This document shows, one piece after another, positions 15,701 through 24,638 of a stretch of 26,282 bases of DNA. This DNA is from an uncultured Propionibacteriaceae bacterium. Lineage in GTDB: Bacteria > Actinomycetota > Actinomycetes > Propionibacteriales > Propionibacteriaceae. Location of the stretch: contig CALLVV010000091.1 in the NCBI GenBank assembly GCA_938012815.1, forward strand, positions 1-26,282. The letters run 5' to 3'. How positions within the stretch are numbered: the first letter of the stretch is position 1; each line of letters opens with the position of its first letter. The notes under the pieces are model-generated. The model saw only the letters and a program-made list of their open reading frames with translations, was not told where the DNA came from and made no database searches. Position numbers and translations under genes: made by a program.

Positions 15701-15897
15701 TGGTCGACTGGAAGATCGGTGATGCGGATGCGGACCCGCTGCAACTGGCCATCTACCGGCAGGCCTGGGCCAAGGCCCGTGGTCTGGAACTGGAACGGGT
15801 GGCCACTGCCTTCCACCACGTCTTGGCCAACCGCCTGGAGATGGTGGTGGCGGACCCGGAGCTGATCCGGGCCGCCACGGTGGCAATCATTCCTTGA
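12766..15897 (+). CDS. adnB: AdnB subunit of the AdnAB helicase-nuclease
   Basis: A 1043-residue partner of AdnA and the main translocating motor in the mycobacterial enzyme. It has Walker A AGAGTGKTT (K43), LTFTRKAAAEL, motif II LLDEYQDTS, GDPNQAIYGWRG, motif V TVHRAKGLEW, and motif VI YVAATRAKRLLVV. The C-terminal nuclease has VVDWKIG (D981, K983) followed by the QLAIYRQAWAK helix. No cysteine staple is seen here, unlike AdnA. The ATG at 12766 is chosen over an in-frame upstream start at 12709 because GGAGG (12755-12759) lies 6 nt before it and it forms an ATGA overlap with adnA, so the two subunits are translationally coupled. Its 3' end overlaps the convergent DUF7455 gene by 11 bp. Confidence 0.93.
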   Translation: MKRLNDPGDLCDALGIPFSPEQLSAICAPLEPQVIVAGAGTGKTTVMAARVVWLVGTGQVRAEQVLGLTFTRKAAAELDERIRHALERSDLVSRDETEGGEMVFTYDAFAARLVREHGLRLGIEADARLLSGASRFRVAARAVAEHSHPLEHLSRLSPRQLPERMLALDAALGSHLATPEQIREFSRRAKARFEEAPLWRGSPTKAVLEAQTAIDERLELLELVETYRELKRRLGLVEFADQQAQAVELARSVPVVGAMLRQRFHVVLLDEYQDTSSVQAILLRALFSGSDPASGRGFPVTAVGDPNQAIYGWRGAAASNILGFPTHFPGPAGKPAKEFTLAINRRSGSRILDVGNALAEPLTRTRGVGVELRPGEGTPDGEVRALCFATLAEELDWLATDVTARHAEGTEWRDIAVLTRRNDVLTSVWERLREHDVPVEIVGIGGLLRLPEIAPVVATLKVLADPLANAEVAGLLTGERWRLGLADLAALARRARELAPGETSKEPLPLPEELTELVSRADPARAPSLLDAVNDPGQAAISDEGRARLERFSSELAELRRHLDEPVPELVRRVISRLGLEAEQLVRGDTSQLARFVAACSTYPDIDGDGSLAGLLAWLDAEEEHGDALERATPTAADSVKLLTVHRAKGLEWHTVYLPALSEGVFPGTDRTGNWSTNSRLLPAPLRGDADAIPQLADYSKRGIDAYREELKQEHRLSEDRLAYVAATRAKRLLVVSAHAWAPGLKRARGRSRYFEDAAALHSGSSMPPPPEENPQPTAARTATWPVPVTDRAAATAHAAALVRQAREVIASGGDETGWVWGSGVASAAEQERIAAWDRDAAFLAEQLTRRTNRDLTLPAGLSATALMELRKNPVGFAERLARRMPREPKRSARLGERFHEWVMARFSVSPGFDELEFRARAEEPGLERLKRAFEASRFANLTPLGIEVPFLLRWESLVLRGRIDAVFPSDDPAFDALVVDWKIGDADADPLQLAIYRQAWAKARGLELERVATAFHHVLANRLEMVVADPELIRAATVAIIP

Positions 15898-16093
15898 GGC
15901 GCGCCGTCTCGTCGTGGATTCGCGCAGCCACCTGGGCGAGCTTCTCGCGGTGCTTGTTCGCGTGATGGGCGCAGAACAGCAACTCGCCGCCGCTGCTCAA
16001 CTCCACGCGGAGGTAGGCCTGGGCGCCGCAACGGTCGCACCGGTCCATGGCGGTGAGGCTGCCGGTGGCCCGTTCAGTGGCGGTGTTGGTCAT
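15887..16093 (-). CDS. DUF7455 small zinc-ribbon protein
   Basis: A 68-residue protein with a C-x2-C knuckle (C19, C22) in MDRCDRCGAQAYLRVEL and a second FCAHHANKH site (C41, H43/H44), followed by a charged helix. This matches DUF7455, a small actinobacterial zinc-ribbon family of unknown function that often sits beside parE. The residues before M16 may be a non-conserved extension. The ATG at 16093 has a GGAAGG ribosome binding site a few bases upstream, so it is preferred over M16. It is divergent from parE, and its last codons overlap the end of adnB. A TACGTT -10 candidate lies at 16133-16138. Confidence 0.83.
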   Translation of the reverse strand: MTNTATERATGSLTAMDRCDRCGAQAYLRVELSSGGELLFCAHHANKHREKLAQVAARIHDETARLKE

Positions 16094-16132
16094 GCTCGCC
16101 CTTCCTTTCCGAATTACCTCTGTGCCGTTTCT

Positions 16133-16138
16133 AACGTA
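16133..16138 (-). promoter_or_regulatory. Candidate -10 element for the DUF7455 gene (TACGTT)
   Basis: On the minus strand TACGTT predicts a start near 16126 and a leader of about 33 nt with the GGAAGG ribosome binding site. No clear -35 is seen. Confidence 0.3.
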
Positions 16139-16216
16139 GCGCGCTTTTCCAATATTCCCCTTCCCAGGGGTCAGCAGCCGTCAAACCTCTTGCTGACGTG
16201 GCTGCTCGCTTCCCGG

Positions 16217-16222
16217 TAACCT
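16217..16222 (+). promoter_or_regulatory. -10 element for a leaderless parE mRNA (TAACCT)
   Basis: TAACCT is followed by GTCCCG and the GTG at 16229. CTGACG (16193-16198) lies 18 bp upstream of the hexamer and is a fair -35 match. No ribosome binding site precedes the start. Confidence 0.5.
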
Positions 16223-16228
16223 GTCCCG

Positions 16229-18304
<2,076 letters not shown>

Positions 18305-18348
18305 GCGAGCCATCGTCGATCTTCCCGGCTTCTGGAGCGCCTGGCGTC

Positions 18349-18900
18349 TTAACGCCCGGCGGTGAAGCACAGCCTGTTGAGATGCGCGCGGATCTTCCTC
18401 ATCGCCCAGTCGTAATGGCTCGATGTCGCGGACGTGCAGTAGGAGCCCAGGGTCGTCGTTCCCGTCCAGTCGAACCGGCCCTTCTCGAACAATTCGGCAT
18501 CGCTGAAGGAGTTGATCAAGGCAATCACCTGTTCGTGGGAGGAACACACGAGTCGTTTGGCCTCCTCCAGCGCGGTTGACTGGTGCTGGCGCCAGAACTG
18601 CTCGTTCAACTTGCCGTAGCTCCTCCAGGTGTGGGGTGCGGGCAGGAACGGTCTTGACCGCCCGTTCCTGTTGTCCCTCGCCCAGGTCAGCAGGAGTTGG
18701 TGCCACTCGTACAAGTGCGTCAGGACGTCCCGAACGTTCTCGTCGCGCTGCCAATGAGCCTCTTTCCTGTTGGCTCCACCGCTGAAGTCGAACGAAACGG
18801 CGTGCTCGTGTTCGCTCATCGAATCGCACAGCGCGCACAGTTCTTCGAACCGCTTGGCTGCGAGGTGAACCAGCTCATTCCTGGACGTCGGTCTCGGCAT
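18349..18900 (-). CDS. ClbS/DfsB family four-helix bundle protein (DinB-like)
   Basis: A 183-residue helical protein beginning MPRPTSRNELVHLAAKRFEEL, the usual opening of the ClbS/DfsB (DUF1706) family. A conserved NVRDVLTHLYEWHQLLLTWARD helix follows, and later helices include SHEQVIALINSFSDAELF and the end segment SSHYDWAMRKIRAHLN. ClbS itself protects E. coli from its own colibactin; most relatives have no known substrate. The ATG at 18900 is chosen because family members start here; a GTG 12 codons upstream is possible. GGAGG is only 2 nt from the ATG. The gene lies 50 nt after the carbonic anhydrase and may be the last gene of the app1-parC operon. Its GC content looks slightly lower than its neighbours'. 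Confidence 0.8.
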   Translation of the reverse strand: MPRPTSRNELVHLAAKRFEELCALCDSMSEHEHAVSFDFSGGANRKEAHWQRDENVRDVLTHLYEWHQLLLTWARDNRNGRSRPFLPAPHTWRSYGKLNEQFWRQHQSTALEEAKRLVCSSHEQVIALINSFSDAELFEKGRFDWTGTTTLGSYCTSATSSHYDWAMRKIRAHLNRLCFTAGR

Positions 18901-18950
18901 GGCCTCCAGATCTCTTCTCGGGTTTTTCAACCCCACGGGAGGTGGGTCTT

Positions 18951-19439
18951 TCAGAGGATCTGTTCCAGCAGGCCGGTGTCCACGTCGTACATGAATCCTC
19001 CGACCTCGGCCCGGTTCTTGATCAGGGGATGGGCCAGCACCGCCGAGACGTCCTGCTTCAAACGGCTCATCTGGTCCGGGCTGGCGCCGAAACTCAACCA
19101 GGTGGCGTCCATGCCGTTGCGTTCCGCGATCGACTGGTGCAACGCCTCGTCGGTTCCGGACATTGCGCAGCGGGTGTGGGGAATGAGCATGATCCGTTTG
19201 ACGTGGAGCAGCTGGACTGCCAGCACAAGGCCCGTCATGGTCCAGGGAGCCACCCAGCCGCCGGGGGAGCGGAGGATCTTGGCGTCACCGGGACCGAGAC
19301 CGACCATGGGCAGTGGGTCGATGCGTGAATCCATACAGGTGACGATCGCGACCCCCGCGTGGGCGATGCCGTCGGCTCCCTTCCGGGAAAAACTTTCCGC
19401 GTAACTGCGGTTGGCGGAGAGCAGGTCGTCGAAACTCAT
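18951..19439 (-). CDS. Beta-class carbonic anhydrase
   Basis: A 162-residue small beta-carbonic anhydrase, interconverting CO2 and bicarbonate with a zinc ion. The zinc site is complete: C35 in TCMDSR, H88 and C91 in PHTRCAM. The catalytic dyad D37-R39 is also present. The RSPGG segment replaces the more common RNAGG, as in the Rv1284-like subgroup. It starts with an ATGA overlap with the parC stop, so it is translated from the parC message and has no clear ribosome binding site of its own. The combination with topoisomerase IV has no obvious functional meaning and may simply be shared transcription. Confidence 0.93.
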   Translation of the reverse strand: MSFDDLLSANRSYAESFSRKGADGIAHAGVAIVTCMDSRIDPLPMVGLGPGDAKILRSPGGWVAPWTMTGLVLAVQLLHVKRIMLIPHTRCAMSGTDEALHQSIAERNGMDATWLSFGASPDQMSRLKQDVSAVLAHPLIKNRAEVGGFMYDVDTGLLEQIL

Positions 19440-21871
19440 GGGATCAACTCAATCACTTCAGGGGTGCGCCGGGCCCCGAGTGTCTCGACCACTCCCTTCA
19501 GGGACACACCGGAACCGTCGCGTTTCTGCGTGGGGTCCGGCAGGGCAACCGGCGTGCCGTCCGAGGTCGCGGCGGTCACGAACTCGCCGATGGCGGCGGC
19601 GATGAGAGCTGTTTCTCCCTTCAGGAAACGCTGGCACCTGACCCCGCCGGTGGCCCGGCCCTTGGTCGGGTACTCGGCCAGCGGGGTGACCTTGGCGCCG
19701 CCCGTGGTGTGCCCGAACAACGAATCCGGTGCTCCCGCTACCGTGACCACGACGTCCGTTCCGGGATCAACCCCGCCGAAGAACAGCACCTTCGCGTCCT
19801 TCGAGAGCTTCACCCCGGCGACGCCACCGCCCAGACGTCCCTGCGGGCGTACCAAGTCGGCGGAGAAGTGCAGCAGCTGCGCATCCGAGGTGATGAATGC
19901 CAAGTTCGGGGAATCCAGTTCCACCGCGCCCACGACCTCGTCCCCCTCCTCGAGGCGGATCACGTCCCAGGAATCCTTCCCGATCACCTCGGGATTGACC
20001 CGTTTGACCACACCCCGCAGTGTCCCCAGGGCCAGGCCCGGCCCCTCGGGGTCGAGGGAGGTCAGGCCGACCACTCGTTCCCCCTGCTCCAGGGGCCACA
20101 GTTCCCGTGATTCGGAACCGCCCTGCAGGTTCGGTGCCGTGGCGGTCAGTGGCACGGTGGGAAGTTCGATGGCTCTGGCCCGCAGCAGGCGTCCCGTGTT
20201 GGTGATCACCCCGAACTCGCCGCGGGAGGTGATCTTGATCGCAGCCGCGATCACGTCGTGGGTGGTCCTGGGGCCCGCCACAGGCAGGGGAGCGGCGGAA
20301 TCGGTGCGGGCCGCACGTCCCGTGGTGGACAACAGCACCCAGCACGGTTCGTCGGGAACCTCCAGGGGAGCAGCCGACCTGATCACGCCGTCGGAGGCCA
20401 GCAGCACCGTCCTGCGGGGGGTTCCGAATCGCTCGGCCATCTCGTCCAGTTCCGAAGCCACCAAGGTGTTCAGGACCGTGTCGTCGTCGAGGATACGCTG
20501 CAACTCGTCGATGCGGGCGGCCAGTTCGTCTGCCTCAGCTTTCAGCTCCAGCGTGGAATACTTCGTCAGGCGACGCAGCTGCATGTCCAGGATGTGGTTC
20601 GCCTGCACCTCGTCCAGATCGAAGGCGCCCATCAACCGGGTGCGGGCCTCGGCAGCGTCCTCGCTGGAACGAACGATGGCGATGACCTCGTCGATGTCGA
20701 CGATGGCCAGCAGCAACCCCCTGACCAGGTGCAGCCGTTCCCGGGCCTTGCCGAGGCGGTGCCGGGTACGGCGGATCGTCACCTGGAGCCGGTGATCCAG
20801 GTAGACCTCCAGCAGCTGCTTCAGGGGGAGGGTCCGCGGCTGCCCCTCCACGAGCGCCACTGCGTTGATCGCGAAGGTGTCCTCCAGTTTCGTCACCCGG
20901 TAGAGCTGCTCCAGCAGGGCCTCGGGGTTGATGCCGTTCTTGACCTCCACCACCAGCCTGGTGCCGTTGGTCAGATCGGTCAGGTCCTTCACCCCGGCGA
21001 TGCCGACCAGTTTGCGCGAGTCGATGCCCTTCTTGATCTGTTCGATGATTCTCTCCGGGCCGACCAGGTAGGGCAGTTCGGTGATGACGATTCCGCGGCG
21101 GCGCGCCGAGACCCGCTCGATGCTGGCCCTGGCCCGCACCTTGAAGGAGCCACGTCCGGTGGCGTAGGCGTCGTGGATGCCGTCAAGACCGATTATCCGC
21201 CCCCCACTGGGGAAGTCGGGTCCGGGCAGGTGTCGCATCAGCTCCTCCAGGGAGGTCTCCCGGTTCCTCAGCAGTGCCTTCAGCGCGGAGACCACCTCCC
21301 GGAGATTGTGCGGGGCGATGTTGGTGGCCATTCCCACCGCGATCCCGGAGGCGCCGTTGACCAGGAGGTTCGGCAGGGCCGCTGGCAGCACCTCGGGCTC
21401 GGTGTCCTTGCCGTCGTAGTTCGGCCTGAAATCGACGACGTCCTCGTCCAGGCCCGCGGTCATCGCCACTGCGGGGTGGGCCATCCGGCACTCGGTGTAG
21501 CGCATCGCGGCCGGTCCCGCATCGAGCGACCCGAAATTGCCGTGACCGTCGACGAGGGGAAGCCGCATTGCCCACGGCTGCGCCATGCGCACCAAGGCGT
21601 CGTAGATGGCGCTGTCGCCGTGCGGATGCAGCACGCCCATCACCTGACCGACCACACGGGCGCACTTCACGTGTCCCTTCTCGGGTCTGACACCCATGTC
21701 GTCCATTGAGAACAGGATGCGCCGCTGGACGGGTTTCAGGCCGTCGCGCGCATCCGGCAGGGCACGGGCGTAGATGACGGAATAGGCGTATTCCAGGAAA
21801 CTGGACTCCACCTCCTCGGTGACGTCGACATCCAGGATGTGTTCCTCGAACTCCTCGGTGGTTTTGGCCAT
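19436..21871 (-). CDS. parC: Type IIA topoisomerase subunit ParC (GyrA-like)
   Basis: An 811-residue GyrA/ParC subunit that cuts and rejoins DNA. The catalytic tyrosine is Y125 in AAMRYTECRM, preceded by R124. The quinolone-interaction region GDSAIYD carries S87 and D91, the sensitive-type residues at positions equivalent to E. coli GyrA 83 and 87. A coiled-coil segment around KYSTLELKAEADELAARIDEL leads into a beta-propeller C-terminal domain. I see no QRRGGKG-type GyrA box in that domain, which favours topoisomerase IV. AAGGAG (21886-21891) lies 14 nt before the ATG, inside the end of app1, a long spacing. The stop overlaps the carbonic anhydrase start. Confidence 0.9.
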   Translation of the reverse strand: MAKTTEEFEEHILDVDVTEEVESSFLEYAYSVIYARALPDARDGLKPVQRRILFSMDDMGVRPEKGHVKCARVVGQVMGVLHPHGDSAIYDALVRMAQPWAMRLPLVDGHGNFGSLDAGPAAMRYTECRMAHPAVAMTAGLDEDVVDFRPNYDGKDTEPEVLPAALPNLLVNGASGIAVGMATNIAPHNLREVVSALKALLRNRETSLEELMRHLPGPDFPSGGRIIGLDGIHDAYATGRGSFKVRARASIERVSARRRGIVITELPYLVGPERIIEQIKKGIDSRKLVGIAGVKDLTDLTNGTRLVVEVKNGINPEALLEQLYRVTKLEDTFAINAVALVEGQPRTLPLKQLLEVYLDHRLQVTIRRTRHRLGKARERLHLVRGLLLAIVDIDEVIAIVRSSEDAAEARTRLMGAFDLDEVQANHILDMQLRRLTKYSTLELKAEADELAARIDELQRILDDDTVLNTLVASELDEMAERFGTPRRTVLLASDGVIRSAAPLEVPDEPCWVLLSTTGRAARTDSAAPLPVAGPRTTHDVIAAAIKITSRGEFGVITNTGRLLRARAIELPTVPLTATAPNLQGGSESRELWPLEQGERVVGLTSLDPEGPGLALGTLRGVVKRVNPEVIGKDSWDVIRLEEGDEVVGAVELDSPNLAFITSDAQLLHFSADLVRPQGRLGGGVAGVKLSKDAKVLFFGGVDPGTDVVVTVAGAPDSLFGHTTGGAKVTPLAEYPTKGRATGGVRCQRFLKGETALIAAAIGEFVTAATSDGTPVALPDPTQKRDGSGVSLKGVVETLGARRTPEVIELIP

Positions 21872-21879
21872 GGGCTGGT

Positions 21880-22920
21880 TCAGATCTCCTTGAGCCGGAT
21901 CAACGGGCGTAGCTTATCGGCAAGTCCATCCCCGTCGGGTGCGCGGACCTCCGGGGCCAGGTCCGGGGTCCACTCCCAGATGTCGGGGGTCTCGGTCAGG
22001 GTGCCGTGGGCCAGGGCGTGTTCGCCGGGGGTGAGCTGGCGGATCGCGCGGGCCACGACGTGGTCGGGTTGGAGGCTGGCGAACTCGGCGTACAGGTCCG
22101 GGTCGTGCTGGCCGTCGTCGCCGACCAGCAGCCAGCGAATGTTGGGCAGGTCCCGGGCGAGTTCCCGCAGGCAGGTGCGTTTGTGGTGGGCCCCGCTGCG
22201 GAACCAGCCGGTGTTGGTCGGTCCCCAGTCGGTCAGCAGCAGCGCGCCCCGGGGGAAACCGTGGCGTTTCAGGAAGCGTGTGACCATGGGGTAGGTGTTC
22301 CAGGCCCCCGTCGAGACGAAGATGAGCGGCGCACCCGGATGGGCGGCGATCAGCTGCTGGAACAGACGCGACATTCCCGGGACGGCCTGCCTGGCCTGCT
22401 CGGTCAGCGCCAAGGAGTTCCAGGCAGCGACCATGGGGCGGGGAAGCCACGTGGACAGGATGGTGTCGTCGATGTCCGAGACGATCCCGAAAGTCTGGTT
22501 CTCGTCGATCACCTGGACCGGTGCCCAGTTCGAGGCCCCGCCGGCACCTTTGATGAGCACCTGATGCCAGCCTACGGACAGGCCGTGATCACGGATCCGG
22601 ACGTCTATGTAGCCACCCCGGTCAGCCTGCACCGGGACCCTGAGATCCCCGATTACGATCTCGGCCCTGGAGGTCACCTTCGCGGCGGCGATGAAGTTGC
22701 GCCACCCGCGACGATGCAGCAGGTCGGTTGCGGCCTGCACGATTCCCGCATCCTTGGGGGGGCGTAGCACGACCCGAGCCAGGACACGAACCTGTTGCGT
22801 GGTGCCGAAACCGGTGTACGAGGTGATGCACTCCTGCCAACCACGACGCAGCAGAAAACGGTTCAGCACCCGGTTCAGGTGATCCTCGATGCGGGCGGCG
22901 AAGAAGGGCCGGGACTTCAT
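21880..22920 (-). CDS. App1-family phosphatidate phosphatase-like protein (DUF2183)
   Basis: A 346-residue protein. An N-terminal beta-rich domain (with YTGFGTTQQVRVLARVVL) precedes a HAD-like App1 domain with SDIDDTI (D149, D151, T153), FVSTGAWNTYP, and LLVGDDGQHDPDLY. Yeast App1 is a phosphatidate phosphatase; bacterial relatives have the same motifs, but their substrates are not established. It ends 8 bp before parC and carries that gene's ribosome binding site, so it heads the app1-parC-carbonic anhydrase operon. ATG at 22920, with TAAATT 8 nt upstream in a 30-bp divergent gap. There is no signal peptide. Confidence 0.85.
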   Translation of the reverse strand: MKSRPFFAARIEDHLNRVLNRFLLRRGWQECITSYTGFGTTQQVRVLARVVLRPPKDAGIVQAATDLLHRRGWRNFIAAAKVTSRAEIVIGDLRVPVQADRGGYIDVRIRDHGLSVGWHQVLIKGAGGASNWAPVQVIDENQTFGIVSDIDDTILSTWLPRPMVAAWNSLALTEQARQAVPGMSRLFQQLIAAHPGAPLIFVSTGAWNTYPMVTRFLKRHGFPRGALLLTDWGPTNTGWFRSGAHHKRTCLRELARDLPNIRWLLVGDDGQHDPDLYAEFASLQPDHVVARAIRQLTPGEHALAHGTLTETPDIWEWTPDLAPEVRAPDGDGLADKLRPLIRLKEI

Positions 22921-22928
22921 GGTGTCTC

Positions 22929-22944
22929 AATTTAGTGGAAGAAT
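22929..22944. promoter_or_regulatory. Back-to-back -10 elements in a 30-bp divergent gap
   Basis: TAAATT on the minus strand (22934 to 22929) lies 8 nt before the app1 ATG. AAGAAT on the plus strand (22939-22944) lies 6 nt before the DUF5998 GTG. With only 30 bp between the start codons, both transcripts must be leaderless or nearly so if they begin here. AAGAAT misses the first T of the consensus. Confidence 0.4.
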
Positions 22945-22950
22945 GGCCGG

Positions 22951-23529
22951 GTGATTCAGCTGTCCCCCGAGGCCTCCAAGGCCGCCGCACTCAAGAAAGA
23001 GGTGGAGGACTGCCGGTTCTTCCCCGAACTCGTCTGGGCGAGCATCTCCGGGGCGTTGGGACAGCAGAGGATGCTCGGCTACCTCGTTCATCACGAGGCC
23101 AGTTTCTCAACAGGGGATCTGCAGCGGCACCTCACGGCGCTCGTGCTCACTGACAGGCAGTTGATCATCAGCCACACCGACGAGCAGGATGCCGGCTATC
23201 CGGATCGTGCCATAACCAGCGCGGAGGTGGTTGCCCTCAGGGCCGTCCACTCCGTCGTGGTTACCCGTTCCGTGCACCACCCCGAGCAGTATCCCTCCAA
23301 TGGATCGCAGCTCGTCGAGGCCTGGCTCACCTTGACCTGGGGGGCCGCATCCCGGCTGGACATCGGCCCCGCAACCTGCGAGGACCCACAGTGCGAGGCG
23401 GACCATGGCTGGACCGGGATGTCGGTTCCGAACGACCTGACCGTCCGGATGAGTCCGGCGGGCGACGGATGGCAGAGCGTCGACAAGCTCATGGCATTCG
23501 GTTCCCTGCTGCAGGAACACGTCGGATGA
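22951..23529 (+). CDS. DUF5998 family protein
   Basis: A 192-residue soluble protein. An N-terminal helix (ALKKEVEDCRFFPELVWASISGAL) is followed by a beta-rich domain with HHEASFSTGDLQRHLTALVLTDRQLIISHTD, then a loop with C-x5-C-x3-H (CEDPQCEADHG) and a last strand and helix. The VHHEA...RHLT.LVLTD pattern matches DUF5998, an actinobacterial family of unknown function. The Cys/His loop could bind a metal, but this is inference. It heads a four-gene operon and shares a 4-bp ATGA overlap with the phosphodiesterase gene. The GTG start is set by the divergent gap. Confidence 0.8.
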   Translation: MIQLSPEASKAAALKKEVEDCRFFPELVWASISGALGQQRMLGYLVHHEASFSTGDLQRHLTALVLTDRQLIISHTDEQDAGYPDRAITSAEVVALRAVHSVVVTRSVHHPEQYPSNGSQLVEAWLTLTWGAASRLDIGPATCEDPQCEADHGWTGMSVPNDLTVRMSPAGDGWQSVDKLMAFGSLLQEHVG

Positions 23530-24638
23530 GTGGTTTCGTGCCGCCCGACTACGGGGGCGCCTGCCTGAACAATCTGTTGCCCAGCGTTGCGGCCCGGTTG
23601 TTGGGGGAGGTCCCAGTGCTCGACGTGCCGCGGGCCGCGCGATACGTCGTCCTGCTGATCGATGGCCTGGGCTGGTTTCCCGTCGCCGAACACAGCCACG
23701 ACAGCGACCTGTTCGCCCCGGGGCTGGGAAGGGCCACACGCCTGACCTGCGCGGTGCCCTCGACCACCGCGACATCCCTGACCAGCATCGGCTGCGGTTC
23801 GGCTCCCGGAAGCCACGGGGTGGTCGGCTACTCCTTTCTCGACCCAGATCGCGGCTGTGTGGTGAATGCCCTGACGTGGGCGGGTGGTCCCGCTGATGTC
23901 GAGGGTTTCGCCTGCGAACCGACGCTCTACCAGCGGATGCGTTCCCGGGGGGTCACAAGCGGCTGCGTCAGTCTTGCCCGGTTCAAAGACAGTGGGCTTC
24001 AAAGGCTGGCCTTCGGTGGAGCAGAACACCTCGGGGTCGAGAAAGAGGGGGATCACCGGGCATTCGTCAGCTTGGTCGTCGAGGCCCTGCGTGACCATGA
24101 GGTGGTTTACGCCTACGAACGCAGTCTTGATCACAGCGGGCACGCCCACGGTGTGGGGAGCTGGCAATGGCTGGGGGCCTTGGGAAGGGCAGAGGAACTC
24201 GTCGCGGACCTGGTGACGACGCTCCCGTATGACACGTGTCTGCTCGTCACGGGCGACCACGGCATGATCAACGTCCCCAAAGAACGTCAGATCACGATCG
24301 AGGACCACCCGGGGCTGACGGGAGCCTGGCGTGTGGGAGGCGAACCCAGGTTCCGGCAGCTCTACGGCCAGCAGCCCGACCGGCTTGCCAGGGCCTGGGC
24401 CTCGGAGCTGGAGGAGCGGGCAGAGGTGTGGCTGCGCGACGACGCGATCGATGCGGGCTGGTTCGGTGATGTAACCGACCGGGTCCGTTCCCGCATCGGT
24501 GACGTGCTGGTCGTCATGCAGGGCGACTGGGCCGTCCATACCCGGAGCCTCCCTAAGGAGTTCGGGCTCCATGGCCAGCACGGCTCCCTCACAGCCGCCG
24601 AGATGTATGTACCGCTCTTCACGTTTGGGCCGGAATGA
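23526..24638 (+). CDS. Alkaline phosphatase superfamily protein, nucleotide pyrophosphatase/phosphodiesterase type
   Basis: A 370-residue protein of the type I phosphodiesterase/nucleotide pyrophosphatase group. It shows the metal-binding DGLGW (D46), a candidate Thr nucleophile at T80 or T81 in PSTTATSLTSIG, the second metal site DHSGHAHG, and VTGDHGM. No signal peptide precedes MSGFVPPDYGG, so it is probably cytoplasmic, unlike many secreted relatives; the substrate is unknown. The ATG at 23526 forms an ATGA overlap with DUF5998. The longer in-frame start at 23391 would run 138 bp into that gene and is rejected. It overlaps the next gene by 4 bp as well. Confidence 0.87.
   Translation: MSGFVPPDYGGACLNNLLPSVAARLLGEVPVLDVPRAARYVVLLIDGLGWFPVAEHSHDSDLFAPGLGRATRLTCAVPSTTATSLTSIGCGSAPGSHGVVGYSFLDPDRGCVVNALTWAGGPADVEGFACEPTLYQRMRSRGVTSGCVSLARFKDSGLQRLAFGGAEHLGVEKEGDHRAFVSLVVEALRDHEVVYAYERSLDHSGHAHGVGSWQWLGALGRAEELVADLVTTLPYDTCLLVTGDHGMINVPKERQITIEDHPGLTGAWRVGGEPRFRQLYGQQPDRLARAWASELEERAEVWLRDDAIDAGWFGDVTDRVRSRIGDVLVVMQGDWAVHTRSLPKEFGLHGQHGSLTAAEMYVPLFTFGPE

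Noticed and set aside
21599..21613. Quinolone-resistance change in ParC
   Set aside because: S87 and D91 are the sensitive-type residues.
20258..21709. A 483-codon open frame antisense to parC
   Set aside because: It is a shadow of the parC breakage-rejoining domain with no family resemblance.
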